From contig JAYVUK010000064.1 in NCBI GenBank assembly GCA_043787975.1, positions 1 to 64,000 on the forward strand: a stretch of DNA of 64,000 bases, read 5' to 3'. The DNA comes from JAPLDA01 sp043787975. GTDB taxonomy: Bacteria; Bacteroidota; Bacteroidia; AKYH767-A; 2013-40CM-41-45. Of this stretch, positions 1 through 7,574 are shown piece after piece. Position numbers and translations under genes: made by a program. A model generated the notes under the pieces. That model saw only the letters and a program-made list of their open reading frames with translations, did no database searches and was not told the DNA's origin. Every line of letters starts with the position of its first letter. Position 1 is the first letter of the stretch.

Positions 1-571
1 ACAGGTGGAACATACACAGTAACGGTTACGAATACAGTAAACGGATGTACTGCCACCTGTTCAACTACACTTGCAACCGACATCACTCCACCTGCAGCGA
101 ACTGCTCTAACAACGGACCGATCACTTGTATCAATACCACAAGAACGATCAGCGTGAACAGTTGTGTTGTAACAGCGAACAGAACATATGCATGGACAGG
201 CCCAGCAGGATTTACATCTACATCACAGTGTCCTGTAGTAGGAACAGGTGGAACATACACAGTAACGGTTACCAATACAGTAAACGGATGTACTGCAACA
301 TGTTCAACTACACTTGCAACGGACATCACTCCTCCACCTGCAAATTGCAGCAATAACGGACCGATCAATTGTTACAATACCACAAGAACGATCAGTGTGA
401 ACAGTTGTGACGGAGCAGCAAATACATCATATGCATGGACAGGTCCAGCAGGATTTACATCTACTTCACAGTGTCCTGTTGTAAGTACAGGCGGCACCTA
501 TACAGTAACGGTTACCAATACGGTGAACGGCTGTACAGCAACTTGCAGCACTACGCTTGCAACCAATCTGA
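1..571 (+). repeat. 243-bp in-frame tandem repeat
   Basis: The same sequence restarts at bases 1, 244 and 487, exactly 243 bp (81 codons) apart. Two full copies and the first ~85 bp of a third are visible. Copies are near-identical over long blocks and differ mainly around 154-190 and 405-430. Similarity fades around 571 in the last copy. The array probably continues upstream, outside the window. Confidence 0.9.
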
Positions 572-1581
572 CACATCCTACATGTAGTCTGGTTGCGCCT
601 ACTCCAAGACCATTGTGTGGTTCTGCAGGAAATACATTATGTGCAAATGCTACCAATGCTGATACGTATCAGTGGACAATTGTAAGCGGAACATTGTGGG
701 CGATTACTTCTGCCAGCAATATTCCTTGCATCACGTATACTGCAGGTAGCAGTGATTCAGTAGTAATTAAGTTGGTTGTAACCAATACATCAAGCGGTTG
801 CGTTGATTCTTGCACGATTATGTTTGGATGTCAGCACCCATATTGGGGATGTACACTTGGATTCTGGAAGAACCATTCGCAATTGTACGATCAGTCAACT
901 GATCCTATTGCACAATGTGTTGCAGCAGGAATCTCAGCGATGGGAGTTGGTTACAGCGGAAATGGTACAAGCAATTCATCGTTCATGACTACGTTTGGTC
1001 TTACACCGGCTCAAATGACGGCAGCAGGATTAAACACTTCTCTCACGTTGTTGCAGGCACTTAACTTAGGTGGTGGCGGTTTCAAAATGATGGCGCGTCA
1101 AGGTGTGGCTTCATTACTCAATACATGTGGTTTAAGTGGAAACTTCTTCTATAATACTTCACAGGTAATATCGATGATGAATGCCGCATTTGTATCAGGT
1201 AACCCTGGCCCTACCGGAAGTCTCTTCGCTCAGCATAATGAAACACTCCCTGATAATTGTCCTCCGGGAGGTCCTGCAACGCATCCTACATTGCGTGCCG
1301 GAATCATTGCGAATGATGAAGTTACAATCAGCGCTTATCCGAATCCATTTAATTCAAAAGCAAACATTGACTTTGAATTCGCTTATAGCATCTCTAAAGT
1401 AACCGTTGAAATCTTTAGTTTGAACGGAGAAAAGGTTGCTACCTTATTCAGCTCAAATGTTGATGCAGGAACAGAATACAAAGTAGAAGTAGATGGAAGT
1501 CAATTGTCACCAGGTATTTATATCTACAAAATAAATACAGGAGATAACGTGTACTACGATAAGTTAATCCTGATGAAGTAA
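1..1581 (+). CDS. T9SS-sorted surface/secreted protein with 81-aa repeats (5' partial)
   Basis: The frame is open at base 1, so the start lies outside the window; 526 residues are visible. The first ~190 visible residues are copies of an 81-aa PKD/Ig-like repeat rich in Thr, Asn and Cys, with conserved YAWTGPAGF and TYTVTVTNTVNGC segments. A variant Ig-like stretch follows, then a Cys-rich module containing GCTLGFWKNH near base 850, a motif seen in many secreted bacterial proteins. The last ~88 residues (from about 1312) are a type IX secretion C-terminal domain, with the AYPNPF start and a PGIYIYKI beta strand. In this family that domain directs export across the outer membrane and anchoring or release at the surface. 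The protein is probably extracellular and adhesive or structural; the precise role cannot be read. A strong terminator follows. Confidence 0.85.
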   Translation, partial: TGGTYTVTVTNTVNGCTATCSTTLATDITPPAANCSNNGPITCINTTRTISVNSCVVTANRTYAWTGPAGFTSTSQCPVVGTGGTYTVTVTNTVNGCTATCSTTLATDITPPPANCSNNGPINCYNTTRTISVNSCDGAANTSYAWTGPAGFTSTSQCPVVSTGGTYTVTVTNTVNGCTATCSTTLATNLTHPTCSLVAPTPRPLCGSAGNTLCANATNADTYQWTIVSGTLWAITSASNIPCITYTAGSSDSVVIKLVVTNTSSGCVDSCTIMFGCQHPYWGCTLGFWKNHSQLYDQSTDPIAQCVAAGISAMGVGYSGNGTSNSSFMTTFGLTPAQMTAAGLNTSLTLLQALNLGGGGFKMMARQGVASLLNTCGLSGNFFYNTSQVISMMNAAFVSGNPGPTGSLFAQHNETLPDNCPPGGPATHPTLRAGIIANDEVTISAYPNPFNSKANIDFEFAYSISKVTVEIFSLNGEKVATLFSSNVDAGTEYKVEVDGSQLSPGIYIYKINTGDNVYYDKLILMK

Positions 1582-1608
1582 TCAGATAGATTAATAAATC
1601 TTTAAAGC

Positions 1609-1640
1609 AAAAGGCCCGATGAAAATCGGGCTTTTTGTTT
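1609..1640 (+). terminator. Rho-independent terminator of the T9SS protein gene
   Basis: A 7-bp stem (gcccgat 1614-1620, atcgggc 1625-1631) with a GAAA tetraloop is preceded by A residues and followed by a T tract. It lies about 30 bp after the stop codon and faces the convergent gene that ends at 1671, so it may serve both. Confidence 0.85.
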
Positions 1641-1670
1641 TTGTGGAAACTCGTGCGTTGATTGTCCTTG

Positions 1671-2657
1671 TCAGATTAACAGGCTACAGCCTCGCAAATC
1701 GCTGTTGTCAAAACGTCCCAGAACTTCAAACGTTCCGTCAGTTTTTAGCTTTCCTAAATCCTGTGTAGCAATGAATGAACATGAATGAAGATTAGCCAGG
1801 TCAATTACATTGATGCCACCACTGGTATTTTCTGCAACGGTTGCAAAAGGATCATTCATATCACGCATCACTATTTTCATCCAGGGTGGTGTTTGAAAAA
1901 TTCCACCACCTTTGGAATATGCCTGTGATAAAAGTTCGGTCATTCCATATTCAGAATGGATAGAGCGTACATGGAATCGTTCACAGAAATACTGATGAAG
2001 TTCCTCACGGGTCAATTCCTTTCCTCTTCCTTTCATTCCCCCGGTTTCAATAATAATTACATCCGCTAAATCAAGATTGAAATTTTCGGCAAGATCAAGA
2101 AGAGCGAAACTTACTCCCCATAAAATGAATTTCTGTTTTTCATTTTTTAATTTTTTAATCTTTGTCACCAACTGGTCGTGATTGTACAGATAAAAACCAC
2201 TGTCATAATTTTTTGATTCTTTTATCAACCGATCCATCATATAAACCAACGATGATCCTTTGCGTTCTAGGTAAGAGGGCAATAGAGCCAGAATAGCATA
2301 GTTTACAGGTGATCCGTAAAAATGATGAAACCCGTGGATAAAACTTTCTTCATAGAGTGAAACATCCGTTACAAAGTGACTTGAATGTTGCTCTCCCGTT
2401 GTTCCGCTGCTCGTAAAAATTATTTCAGTAGTTGAATCGCTGCTTAAAATTTTATGCTCTTTAAAAAATTCAATTGGTAAAAAAGGAATTTTCGAAACCC
2501 GGTTTATTTCATTCGGATCGATATTCAAAGCAGTGACATACTCTTTGTAAGTTGTGTTATTTGTTACCTGGTGATGGAATATTTTTAGAGCGAGGTTTTC
2601 AAAAGAATGCTCGTTCTCAATAGAAAAAATCATTTTTTTTAAGGTCAGGATATCCAT
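1671..2657 (-). CDS. Acyl-protein synthetase / acyltransferase, LuxE-PaaK (ANL) family
   Basis: The ~328-aa protein carries the adenylate-forming phosphate loop FTSSGTTG at residues ~81-88. A LuxE-like C-terminal half contains HSEYGMTELLSQAY (~232-245), the region that holds the adenylate in this superfamily. LuxE-family enzymes activate a carboxylic acid, usually fatty, with ATP and pass it to a protein or thiol. No carrier protein or reductase gene is adjacent, so the substrate is unknown. I took the ATG at 2657; a TTG three codons upstream (2666) is also open but weaker. The gene is divergent from the FeeM-like acyltransferase gene, across a 456-bp spacer. Confidence 0.8.
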   Translation of the reverse strand: MDILTLKKMIFSIENEHSFENLALKIFHHQVTNNTTYKEYVTALNIDPNEINRVSKIPFLPIEFFKEHKILSSDSTTEIIFTSSGTTGEQHSSHFVTDVSLYEESFIHGFHHFYGSPVNYAILALLPSYLERKGSSLVYMMDRLIKESKNYDSGFYLYNHDQLVTKIKKLKNEKQKFILWGVSFALLDLAENFNLDLADVIIIETGGMKGRGKELTREELHQYFCERFHVRSIHSEYGMTELLSQAYSKGGGIFQTPPWMKIVMRDMNDPFATVAENTSGGINVIDLANLHSCSFIATQDLGKLKTDGTFEVLGRFDNSDLRGCSLLI

Positions 2658-3113
2658 TTGAAACAAATTATCGAGGTATTCGAATAAATGAGGTTAGTTG
2701 TTGAAATAAAATTATTCCGTTGGATAATTTTGACTTTTAAATGACTATTATTGTAAGAGTTCCTTATTTCTTTGAGTAATATCTGCAAAGGAAATTATTA
2801 AAAGGTAACGAGCCACAAAGCTGCGTAGAATCCTGTTGAAAGATTGATGGGATCAATTCAAATTAATATTGAACAAAAGATGAATATTGATGTGATACTA
2901 AAAGCAATAATGGCCTTCATCTTATGCCCAAATTGTAAATTTACTTTTGAGAACCATTGAAATATAAACACCCACTTATTAACTGTAAGAAATAGGATTT
3001 AACTAAAACGTTTTTCGTTTCCTGCAACGTAACTTGTACGAACGAAAATGAGATGATTAAAAGTTCTTAGTCTCACAAAAGGAAAAAGTTATTCAGTTAA
3101 TAAAACAGAAGGC
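2658..3113. other. Gene-free spacer between divergent genes
   Basis: This AT-rich spacer holds no convincing gene on either strand and no strong hairpin. A TACTTTTG at 2942-2949 fits the Bacteroidota -7 consensus TAnnTTTG on the + strand, but it lacks a well-spaced -33 box and lies 165 bp before the next start. Promoters for both flanking genes presumably sit here. Confidence 0.5.
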
Positions 3114-3833
3114 ATGAAATATAAAGTAGCAAGTTCCCTTAGTGAAGTGTTAGATGCTTGGTGTGTTGTTTACAAACAATACTTAGCTGCATCGCTGATC
3201 GGTCCGAATGAATTTTCCATTTTTACTTTCCCGGAGTATCTCAGTAACAGTACTGCTGTTATTCTTGGTAGCAAAATGAATCATACGGTATGTACTGTGT
3301 CTGCTGTATTAGATAGTGAACGAGGATTACCACTCGACAGCTATTACAAAAAAGAACTTGACGTATTAAGAAAGCAAAACAAACACTTGATTGAAATTGG
3401 ATTGCTTGCGGATGCACGAAAAGAAAATAATTTTTCAGACATCGTGGATCTGATGGCAGGCATTGCCCGTTTTGGAGTGTATAGCAACCATCACGATTAT
3501 GTTATCGGAGTGCACCCACGAAGAATAAATTTTTTCAAGCAGACATTTGGTTTTGAACCACTCGGTGAAGTGAAGGATTACAGCAAGTTAAAAACTGCTC
3601 CGGTTGTGCTTTTGCATGCATGTGGAAAAGCTCTTGAAACGGTTTCTTTAAAAACAAATACAGAAATATATTCTGATATGGCAGAGTTTGATTTTTCAAA
3701 CCGATATAATTTCAATCCTCACAATTTTATCAGCGTCTCTGAATTCAGCACTTCTGTAGAAAATTTCTTAAGAAGAATCTGGTCGTCAGGGACACCTTTG
3801 CACGGGAATAGTCCTTTCCAATTCGCAAAATAA
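3114..3833 (+). CDS. FeeM-like N-acyltransferase (GNAT / autoinducer-synthase fold)
   Basis: The 239-aa soluble protein has a central block with ERGLPLDSYY, a Glu-Leu-x-x-Leu-Arg segment and then LIEIGLLAD (~residues 68-100). This block recalls the N-acyl amino acid synthase FeeM and related acyl-homoserine-lactone-synthase-like folds, which join an acyl chain from acyl-ACP to an amine. A later segment, FFKQTFGFEPLG, fits the C-terminal half of a GNAT fold. The acyl donor and acceptor are not predictable. The ATG at 3114 is the only good start. The IS1595-type element begins 46 bp after the stop, so the original 3' environment has been split. Confidence 0.6.
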   Translation: MKYKVASSLSEVLDAWCVVYKQYLAASLIGPNEFSIFTFPEYLSNSTAVILGSKMNHTVCTVSAVLDSERGLPLDSYYKKELDVLRKQNKHLIEIGLLADARKENNFSDIVDLMAGIARFGVYSNHHDYVIGVHPRRINFFKQTFGFEPLGEVKDYSKLKTAPVVLLHACGKALETVSLKTNTEIYSDMAEFDFSNRYNFNPHNFISVSEFSTSVENFLRRIWSSGTPLHGNSPFQFAK

Positions 3834-3871
3834 TTCCAGTTAAAATTTCTTCTTCATTACCTGTCTCAACT

Positions 3872-3879
3872 GATTTTTA
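3872..3879. repeat. Target-site duplication, left copy
   Basis: The 8 bp gattttta immediately outside the left inverted repeat are identical to 6797-6804. Confidence 0.9.
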
Positions 3880-3902
3880 GGCAACTATATACTTGGCTAA
3901 CC
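3880..3902 (+). repeat. Left terminal inverted repeat of the IS1595-type element
   Basis: The sequence begins GGCAACTATATACTTG and matches the reverse complement of 6774-6796 at 22 of 23 positions; the mismatch is at position 17. Confidence 0.92.
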
Positions 3903-3943
3903 TAAGTGAGAAAAGGAATTGAAAAGAGACAATTCACAATTTT

Positions 3944-4084
3944 TTATTGAACGTCCTTTTTCTTTGGCGGCTTAACCTTCACAAGTCGTTCCATCGCCTC
4001 ATCAAAAGGCATATTGGATGGAAGTTTAACAGCAATGCTTTGGGGGTATTTTTTAGATACCTTCTTTACTTTCTTTTTCGCCAT
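3944..4084 (-). CDS. Small basic protein, IS cargo (46 aa)
   Basis: This short gene has an ATG at 4084 that overlaps the end of the 160-aa membrane protein gene by 32 bp, in another frame, and stops just inside the left end of the element. The product starts MAKKKVKKVSKKYPQ and ends KPPKKKDVQ. Lys-rich ends flank a neutral core (SIAVKLPSNMPFDEAMERLV), so it could bind nucleic acid or a membrane surface. It follows two other overlapping cargo genes in the same direction, which argues that it is translated as part of that run. I do not recognise the family. Confidence 0.6.
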   Translation of the reverse strand: MAKKKVKKVSKKYPQSIAVKLPSNMPFDEAMERLVKVKPPKKKDVQ

Positions 4085-4535
4085 CTGACTTAAAATTACT
4101 TATCAAAAACATTGCCTTGCCAATATCCCACAAAATCGAGAGATAATAGAGTACAATAAAAATTAATGTAACATTGATAATAGAGCTACATCTTATGCGC
4201 TCAACAAAATAATACTTTTCATAAATCATTGGGCTATCTCTAAAAATCAGAGTCACAACAGCAACTATGATTAGGGAAATTTGCTGAACCATAAGCCCCT
4301 TTAAAGACGATTCCGTTTTATCAAATTTAGTTTTACTAATAAGCTTTATTTCATTCAGCTTAGATATGATAAAATTTGTGGTTGCCACATTTAAAGTGAA
4401 AATCATTAAAAGCATCGTTATGAGGTCTGAGCCTTGAAACTTTTTGATAAACTCAGAACCAATAGATGTAGACAATTCATTTAAGGCAATTGATACAAAT
4501 AAAAACACAATAATATTTTTTGCCTTTTCCTTCAT
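4053..4535 (-). CDS. Four-helix inner-membrane protein, IS cargo
   Basis: The 160-aa protein has about four hydrophobic segments, near residues 5-25, 37-58, 84-102 and 119-142. A charged loop sits around residues 60-80, and the C-terminal tail is charged and probably cytosolic. There is no signal peptide cleavage motif. Its ATG overlaps the stop of the upstream 319-aa gene as ATGA (4532-4535), a sign of translational coupling and joint function. I do not recognise the family. A membrane partner for a soluble effector is a reasonable inference from the arrangement, not from any motif. Confidence 0.65.
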   Translation of the reverse strand: MKEKAKNIIVFLFVSIALNELSTSIGSEFIKKFQGSDLITMLLMIFTLNVATTNFIISKLNEIKLISKTKFDKTESSLKGLMVQQISLIIVAVVTLIFRDSPMIYEKYYFVERIRCSSIINVTLIFIVLYYLSILWDIGKAMFLISNFKSDGEKESKEGI

Positions 4536-5491
4536 AGCGCGCTCATTATATTTTTTACAAAATCAGCCGCGTCATCAGGGTTGGTAAATTCCCCCTCAAT
4601 AGCATATTCAATTTCTCTTGTTACTACTTCTGTTTTTGTGGTTATAGGTTTAGTCTTTCCAGCAATTTTTATTTTTATTGGAGCTATTCCATTAGAAGCC
4701 GAACGGACAATTTCATTCAAGGTATCATTGTTGGGTGTAATCTTTTCTAATACTCCATCCTTAGGCGCATTGTACGACAAGATAGTACGATGACTGTTGA
4801 CCTCTTTGGCTGCATGGGAAAGCTCTTCTGCCAAATTTTCATATAACCTCGAATTATTCTCTTTTACAAATTCAAATTGAATTGATTGAATGCGATTTTG
4901 ATATTCCTGAATGATAGCCCAAAATTCCTTTTCATCAAATTTATTTACAATCTCAGGAACTAAATGATATTCATGTAATATGAGCCTAAAAGACCTATGT
5001 AAAACATCTGCAACAGCTTGCTGATTTGCAAAAACGTTCTGATCATACTCAATAGCTATTATCTGATTGTCGGGATCGTTTTGAATTATTATATAAACAC
5101 TTGGCTCATGATCTACATGAACCTCTTCAAAATTAATCTCAGCTTTTATAGAGCGATAATTCGCCAATTTGAAAACAAAATATGGAGGGACATCATATAC
5201 AACTTTATAACTCAATGGTTTTCTCCAATAAGAAAATTGAAGCTGTTTTTCTCTTAATGCTAATTCAAAAAGTTTATTTTTGTTAGCCTGTATTTCGTCT
5301 ATTGTCATTGTTGAGCCGTCCAGTAATTCAACTGTTCCATGCTCTTCCGTAGTTGCTAACTGAAATGTATAATAGCCAAATACAAAATGTTCAATTTCAT
5401 TTGCCATGATTGTGTTGGTTGGTGGGAATACAATTATAAAGGAAAAAACCAATACCACCCTAATAGAAAGAGAAAGAAGTGAAAAATTCAT
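4532..5491 (-). CDS. 319-aa IS cargo protein of unknown function
   Basis: The ATG at 5491 lies one base after the transposase stop, so the gene is co-transcribed and probably coupled to it. The first 28 residues are hydrophobic (SIRVVLVFSFIIVF), like a signal or anchor. A second start at 5407 (MANEIEHFVFGYYTF) would give a soluble 291-aa protein. The body is mixed alpha/beta with a long helical stretch around residues 190-240 and a KIKIAGK segment near 280. The general pattern faintly recalls DUF4747-like proteins from memory, but I cannot confirm this. No catalytic motif is visible. Of the element's cargo genes this one is the most likely functional core. Confidence 0.65.
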   Translation of the reverse strand: MNFSLLSLSIRVVLVFSFIIVFPPTNTIMANEIEHFVFGYYTFQLATTEEHGTVELLDGSTMTIDEIQANKNKLFELALREKQLQFSYWRKPLSYKVVYDVPPYFVFKLANYRSIKAEINFEEVHVDHEPSVYIIIQNDPDNQIIAIEYDQNVFANQQAVADVLHRSFRLILHEYHLVPEIVNKFDEKEFWAIIQEYQNRIQSIQFEFVKENNSRLYENLAEELSHAAKEVNSHRTILSYNAPKDGVLEKITPNNDTLNEIVRSASNGIAPIKIKIAGKTKPITTKTEVVTREIEYAIEGEFTNPDDAADFVKNIMSAL

Positions 5492-5492
5492 T

Positions 5493-6400
5493 TTACTGAT
5501 TAGCTATAAGCTGTTTGTAACTTAAATATCCATTGCTTTTTGTAAGCATTAAATCAAATCTATTCTGCTCTGTTACTTTCTTAGAGTTGAAACGAAATTC
5601 AAATTCATCTAAGTATTTATCTAAATGTTTTGGGCTAACTTGATGGTAGATACCGATAATTCCACGTTTCATTAAACTCCAAAAATTTTCCATTCCATTA
5701 ATGTGAATCTTTCCATTAACGTATTCACTCAGGGAATGAGTAACAGAACCATGACCATAACCGATAGAGGAAGCGCACGATAAATAGTTGCTTCGTCCGA
5801 ATGAATTTCTGTTGTTGGTGCTACGTTTGACTGAATGATAGGAAAGATAGTTTGGCGTTCACAATTTTTAACAACACCTGTTCTTACTTCGCCACCCCTT
5901 TCGAGCATTCCGAAAACAGGTGTTTTCTCCATCCCTTTTTTGTATTCGTGGCGGTTTTTATCCTTACCACCGACAAATGTTTCATCTACTTCAACTGTAT
6001 TTTGCAACGGAGCAAGGAAAGACTTTTGTTTAAACGCATAACGCAAACGGTGAAGCATATACCACGCTGACTTTTGTGTAATGTTTAAATCACGCGAAAG
6101 TTGTAAAGAAGAGATTCCTTTTTTATGAGCCGTCAGAAGATAAACGGCAATGAACCATTTCTGTAAAGGAATGTGTGAACCTTCAAAGATAGTTCCGACC
6201 GTTACCGTGAATTGTTTCTTACACGTTTTGCATTTGTATCTACGACCATCGGAGAAAGAATAGATTTCTTCATTGCCACAATGAGGGCAAACAGGCTTGC
6301 CGTTCCAAATTTTTTCAGCTAAGTATTGACGGCAATCTGCATCCGACTGAAAACGTGTAGCAAGTTCTAAAATGCTGTTGAATGTGTTCTGTTGTTTCAT
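5493..6400 (-). pseudogene. IS1595-family transposase, frameshifted
   Basis: The N-terminus has a zinc ribbon (CPHCG then CKTCKKQF) typical of IS1595 transposases. The ISXO2-like DDE domain follows, with VDETFVGGK as the first acidic site and HSDEATIYRAL as the second. Near base 5761 the reading frame breaks: one frame runs to a stop at 5729-5731, while the homologous C-terminus (NGMENFWSLMKRG, YLDEFEFRFN) continues one frame over to 5493. Restoring one base (probably a lost G in a GG run) gives ~302 aa. I chose the ATG at 6400. The lesion falls between the second and third catalytic residues, so the protein should be inactive unless this is a sequencing error. Confidence 0.88.
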
Positions 6401-6524
6401 GTTTTTTGTTCGTTGGTTGCTTTGCTTGCAGCTACAAAGCAACTAAATAAAATTGATATGTGCAAGTTTTTTGAAAAAAATTTTAGTTAAAGTTTTATGT
6501 TTATTTTCAGCAAAAAATTATCAA

Positions 6525-6770
6525 ATGACACCGACTCAATATGAAATAGTTGAACTATTTGAAGACTCCGAAAAGCAGAAATTAATGGATCAAATGAAAC
6601 AGTACTCAACTTTTGATTTAAAGTGGATTATAAGCGTTGCAACAACTGAGAAAAGGAAAATTTTAGATATGAGTTATAACGAAAATGAAAACGTCATATC
6701 CTTAACAATGGCTGCTAACGAGGGTTCAGAAGAGCCTAAACAGATGAGCCTTATTTTATCTAAAAAGTAG
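6525..6770 (+). CDS. 81-aa IS cargo protein, divergent from the transposase
   Basis: The ATG at 6525 (MTPTQYEIVELFED) gives a small acidic, probably helical protein. A longer open frame back to a TTG at 6453 is less likely. It ends four bases before the right inverted repeat of the element and is transcribed away from the transposase, outward. The central part is KWIISVATTEKRKILDMSY, followed by a beta-like ISLTMAANEG segment. I do not recognise the family. A regulator or antitoxin-like role is possible from its size and divergent position, but nothing in the sequence proves it. Confidence 0.5.
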   Translation: MTPTQYEIVELFEDSEKQKLMDQMKQYSTFDLKWIISVATTEKRKILDMSYNENENVISLTMAANEGSEEPKQMSLILSKK

Positions 6771-6773
6771 GCG

Positions 6774-6796
6774 GGTTAGTCAAGTATATAGTTGCC
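6774..6796 (-). repeat. Right terminal inverted repeat of the IS1595-type element
   Basis: This is the reverse complement of the left end with one difference in 23 bases. It starts four bases after the stop codon of the 81-aa gene. Confidence 0.92.
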
Positions 6797-6804
6797 GATT
6801 TTTA
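6797..6804. repeat. Target-site duplication, right copy
   Basis: The 8 bp gattttta are identical to the copy at 3872-3879. Confidence 0.9.
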
Positions 6805-6825
6805 GAAGGGAGAAGCATTATTTTT

Positions 6826-6833
6826 TATCTTTG
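6826..6833 (+). promoter_or_regulatory. Candidate -7 box (TATCTTTG)
   Basis: The sequence fits the Bacteroidota TAnnTTTG consensus and lies 19 bp before the ATG at 6853, just outside the inserted element. No clear TTG box is found at the right distance upstream, so the assignment is tentative. Confidence 0.35.
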
Positions 6834-6852
6834 TTCATCTAAAAAATTGAAT

Positions 6853-7485
6853 ATGGAGTATTCTCAAAAAAAATCTTCTCTAAAATTTCTGAAATCGGTT
6901 AACATTCTTTTGATCGTTTTTCTTTTGTCAACCTCAGGATTATTTGCTCAGGGGCAAAAACAAATAAAGCCGAAACTTCAGGATATCCCTGAATCAATTA
7001 AAAGAATGGAGAAGCTGATGGGTAAATGGGAGGGCAATGTTCATAGTGAAACGGGACCAATAGTTACATCAAAGGAGTTGAGAGTTTCATTTGATTTTTC
7101 GAAGATGTTTAAAGACCTTGCAGTGAAGGTAACCACTAAGTTTGAAGTAATCGATACTCCCCGCGTCAAGGAAGGAACTATCATCATAGGGTACGATGCT
7201 GCCGATACACAACTTCACGCCCTCATGTTGAATGACAATGGCGAAGCATATGATTTAATAGGGAAGTGGACCAATGATTACAATCTCAATTTCTCATGCA
7301 ATACAGAACGTAGAGGTAACAAAATCGGCATTACCATTTGGTTCGGATTAAAAGTTCCTGATGAAATAGGTTTTAAAATGTACACTTCTATCGGAGATAA
7401 CATGTTGATCACGGATGAGGGGAAATTAAAGCGAAAAAAAGCCGAAGCTGCCGGAGTCGTTAAAAAAACTTCCGTCAAAAAATAA
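6853..7485 (+). CDS. Secreted DUF1579-like protein
   Basis: The ~210-aa protein has an N-terminal signal peptide (hydrophobic VNILLIVFLLSTSGLFA, then Q). The segment MEKLMGKWEGNV resembles the start of DUF1579/lipocalin-like proteins, in which a Gly-x-Trp begins a beta barrel. The C-terminus is basic (KLKRKKAEAAGVVKK). I chose the ATG at 6853 rather than a TTG two codons upstream. It lies 89 bp ahead of the flavin oxidase gene on the same strand and could share its transcript. Function unknown. Confidence 0.65.
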   Translation: MEYSQKKSSLKFLKSVNILLIVFLLSTSGLFAQGQKQIKPKLQDIPESIKRMEKLMGKWEGNVHSETGPIVTSKELRVSFDFSKMFKDLAVKVTTKFEVIDTPRVKEGTIIIGYDAADTQLHALMLNDNGEAYDLIGKWTNDYNLNFSCNTERRGNKIGITIWFGLKVPDEIGFKMYTSIGDNMLITDEGKLKRKKAEAAGVVKKTSVKK

Positions 7486-7574
7486 GAGTTGATACTCATT
7501 AAATTTTTTTGTTTTTATTTTGACCATCAACTTTTTTATTCCATTTCATCTGCAGAATAAGTTCGATTAAAAGT

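Larger units (their letters stand above)
3880..6796. mobile_element. IS1595-family insertion element with passenger genes (2,917 bp)
   Basis: The ends are inverted repeats of 23 bp, at 3880-3902 and 6774-6796, with one mismatch. They are flanked by an exact 8-bp direct repeat gattttta at 3872-3879 and 6797-6804. An 8-bp target duplication and an ISXO2-type DDE transposase inside are both hallmarks of the IS1595 family. Besides the frameshifted transposase, the element holds three genes downstream of it on the same strand (319 aa, 160 aa, 46 aa) and one divergent 81-aa gene. Removing it and one copy of the duplication gives a continuous spacer between the FeeM-like gene and the gene at 6853. 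The intact duplication suggests recent insertion. Confidence 0.92.

Noticed and set aside
2658..3113. Riboswitch or small RNA gene in the spacer
   Set aside because: No conserved riboswitch core or stable hairpin with terminator was found.
4532..5491. Firm DUF4747 assignment of the IS cargo protein
   Set aside because: Only a vague pattern similarity from memory; no motif could be confirmed.
5729..6400. Programmed frameshift in the transposase
   Set aside because: IS1595 transposases are normally one frame, and no slippery heptamer or stimulatory structure was seen; decay or a read error is simpler.
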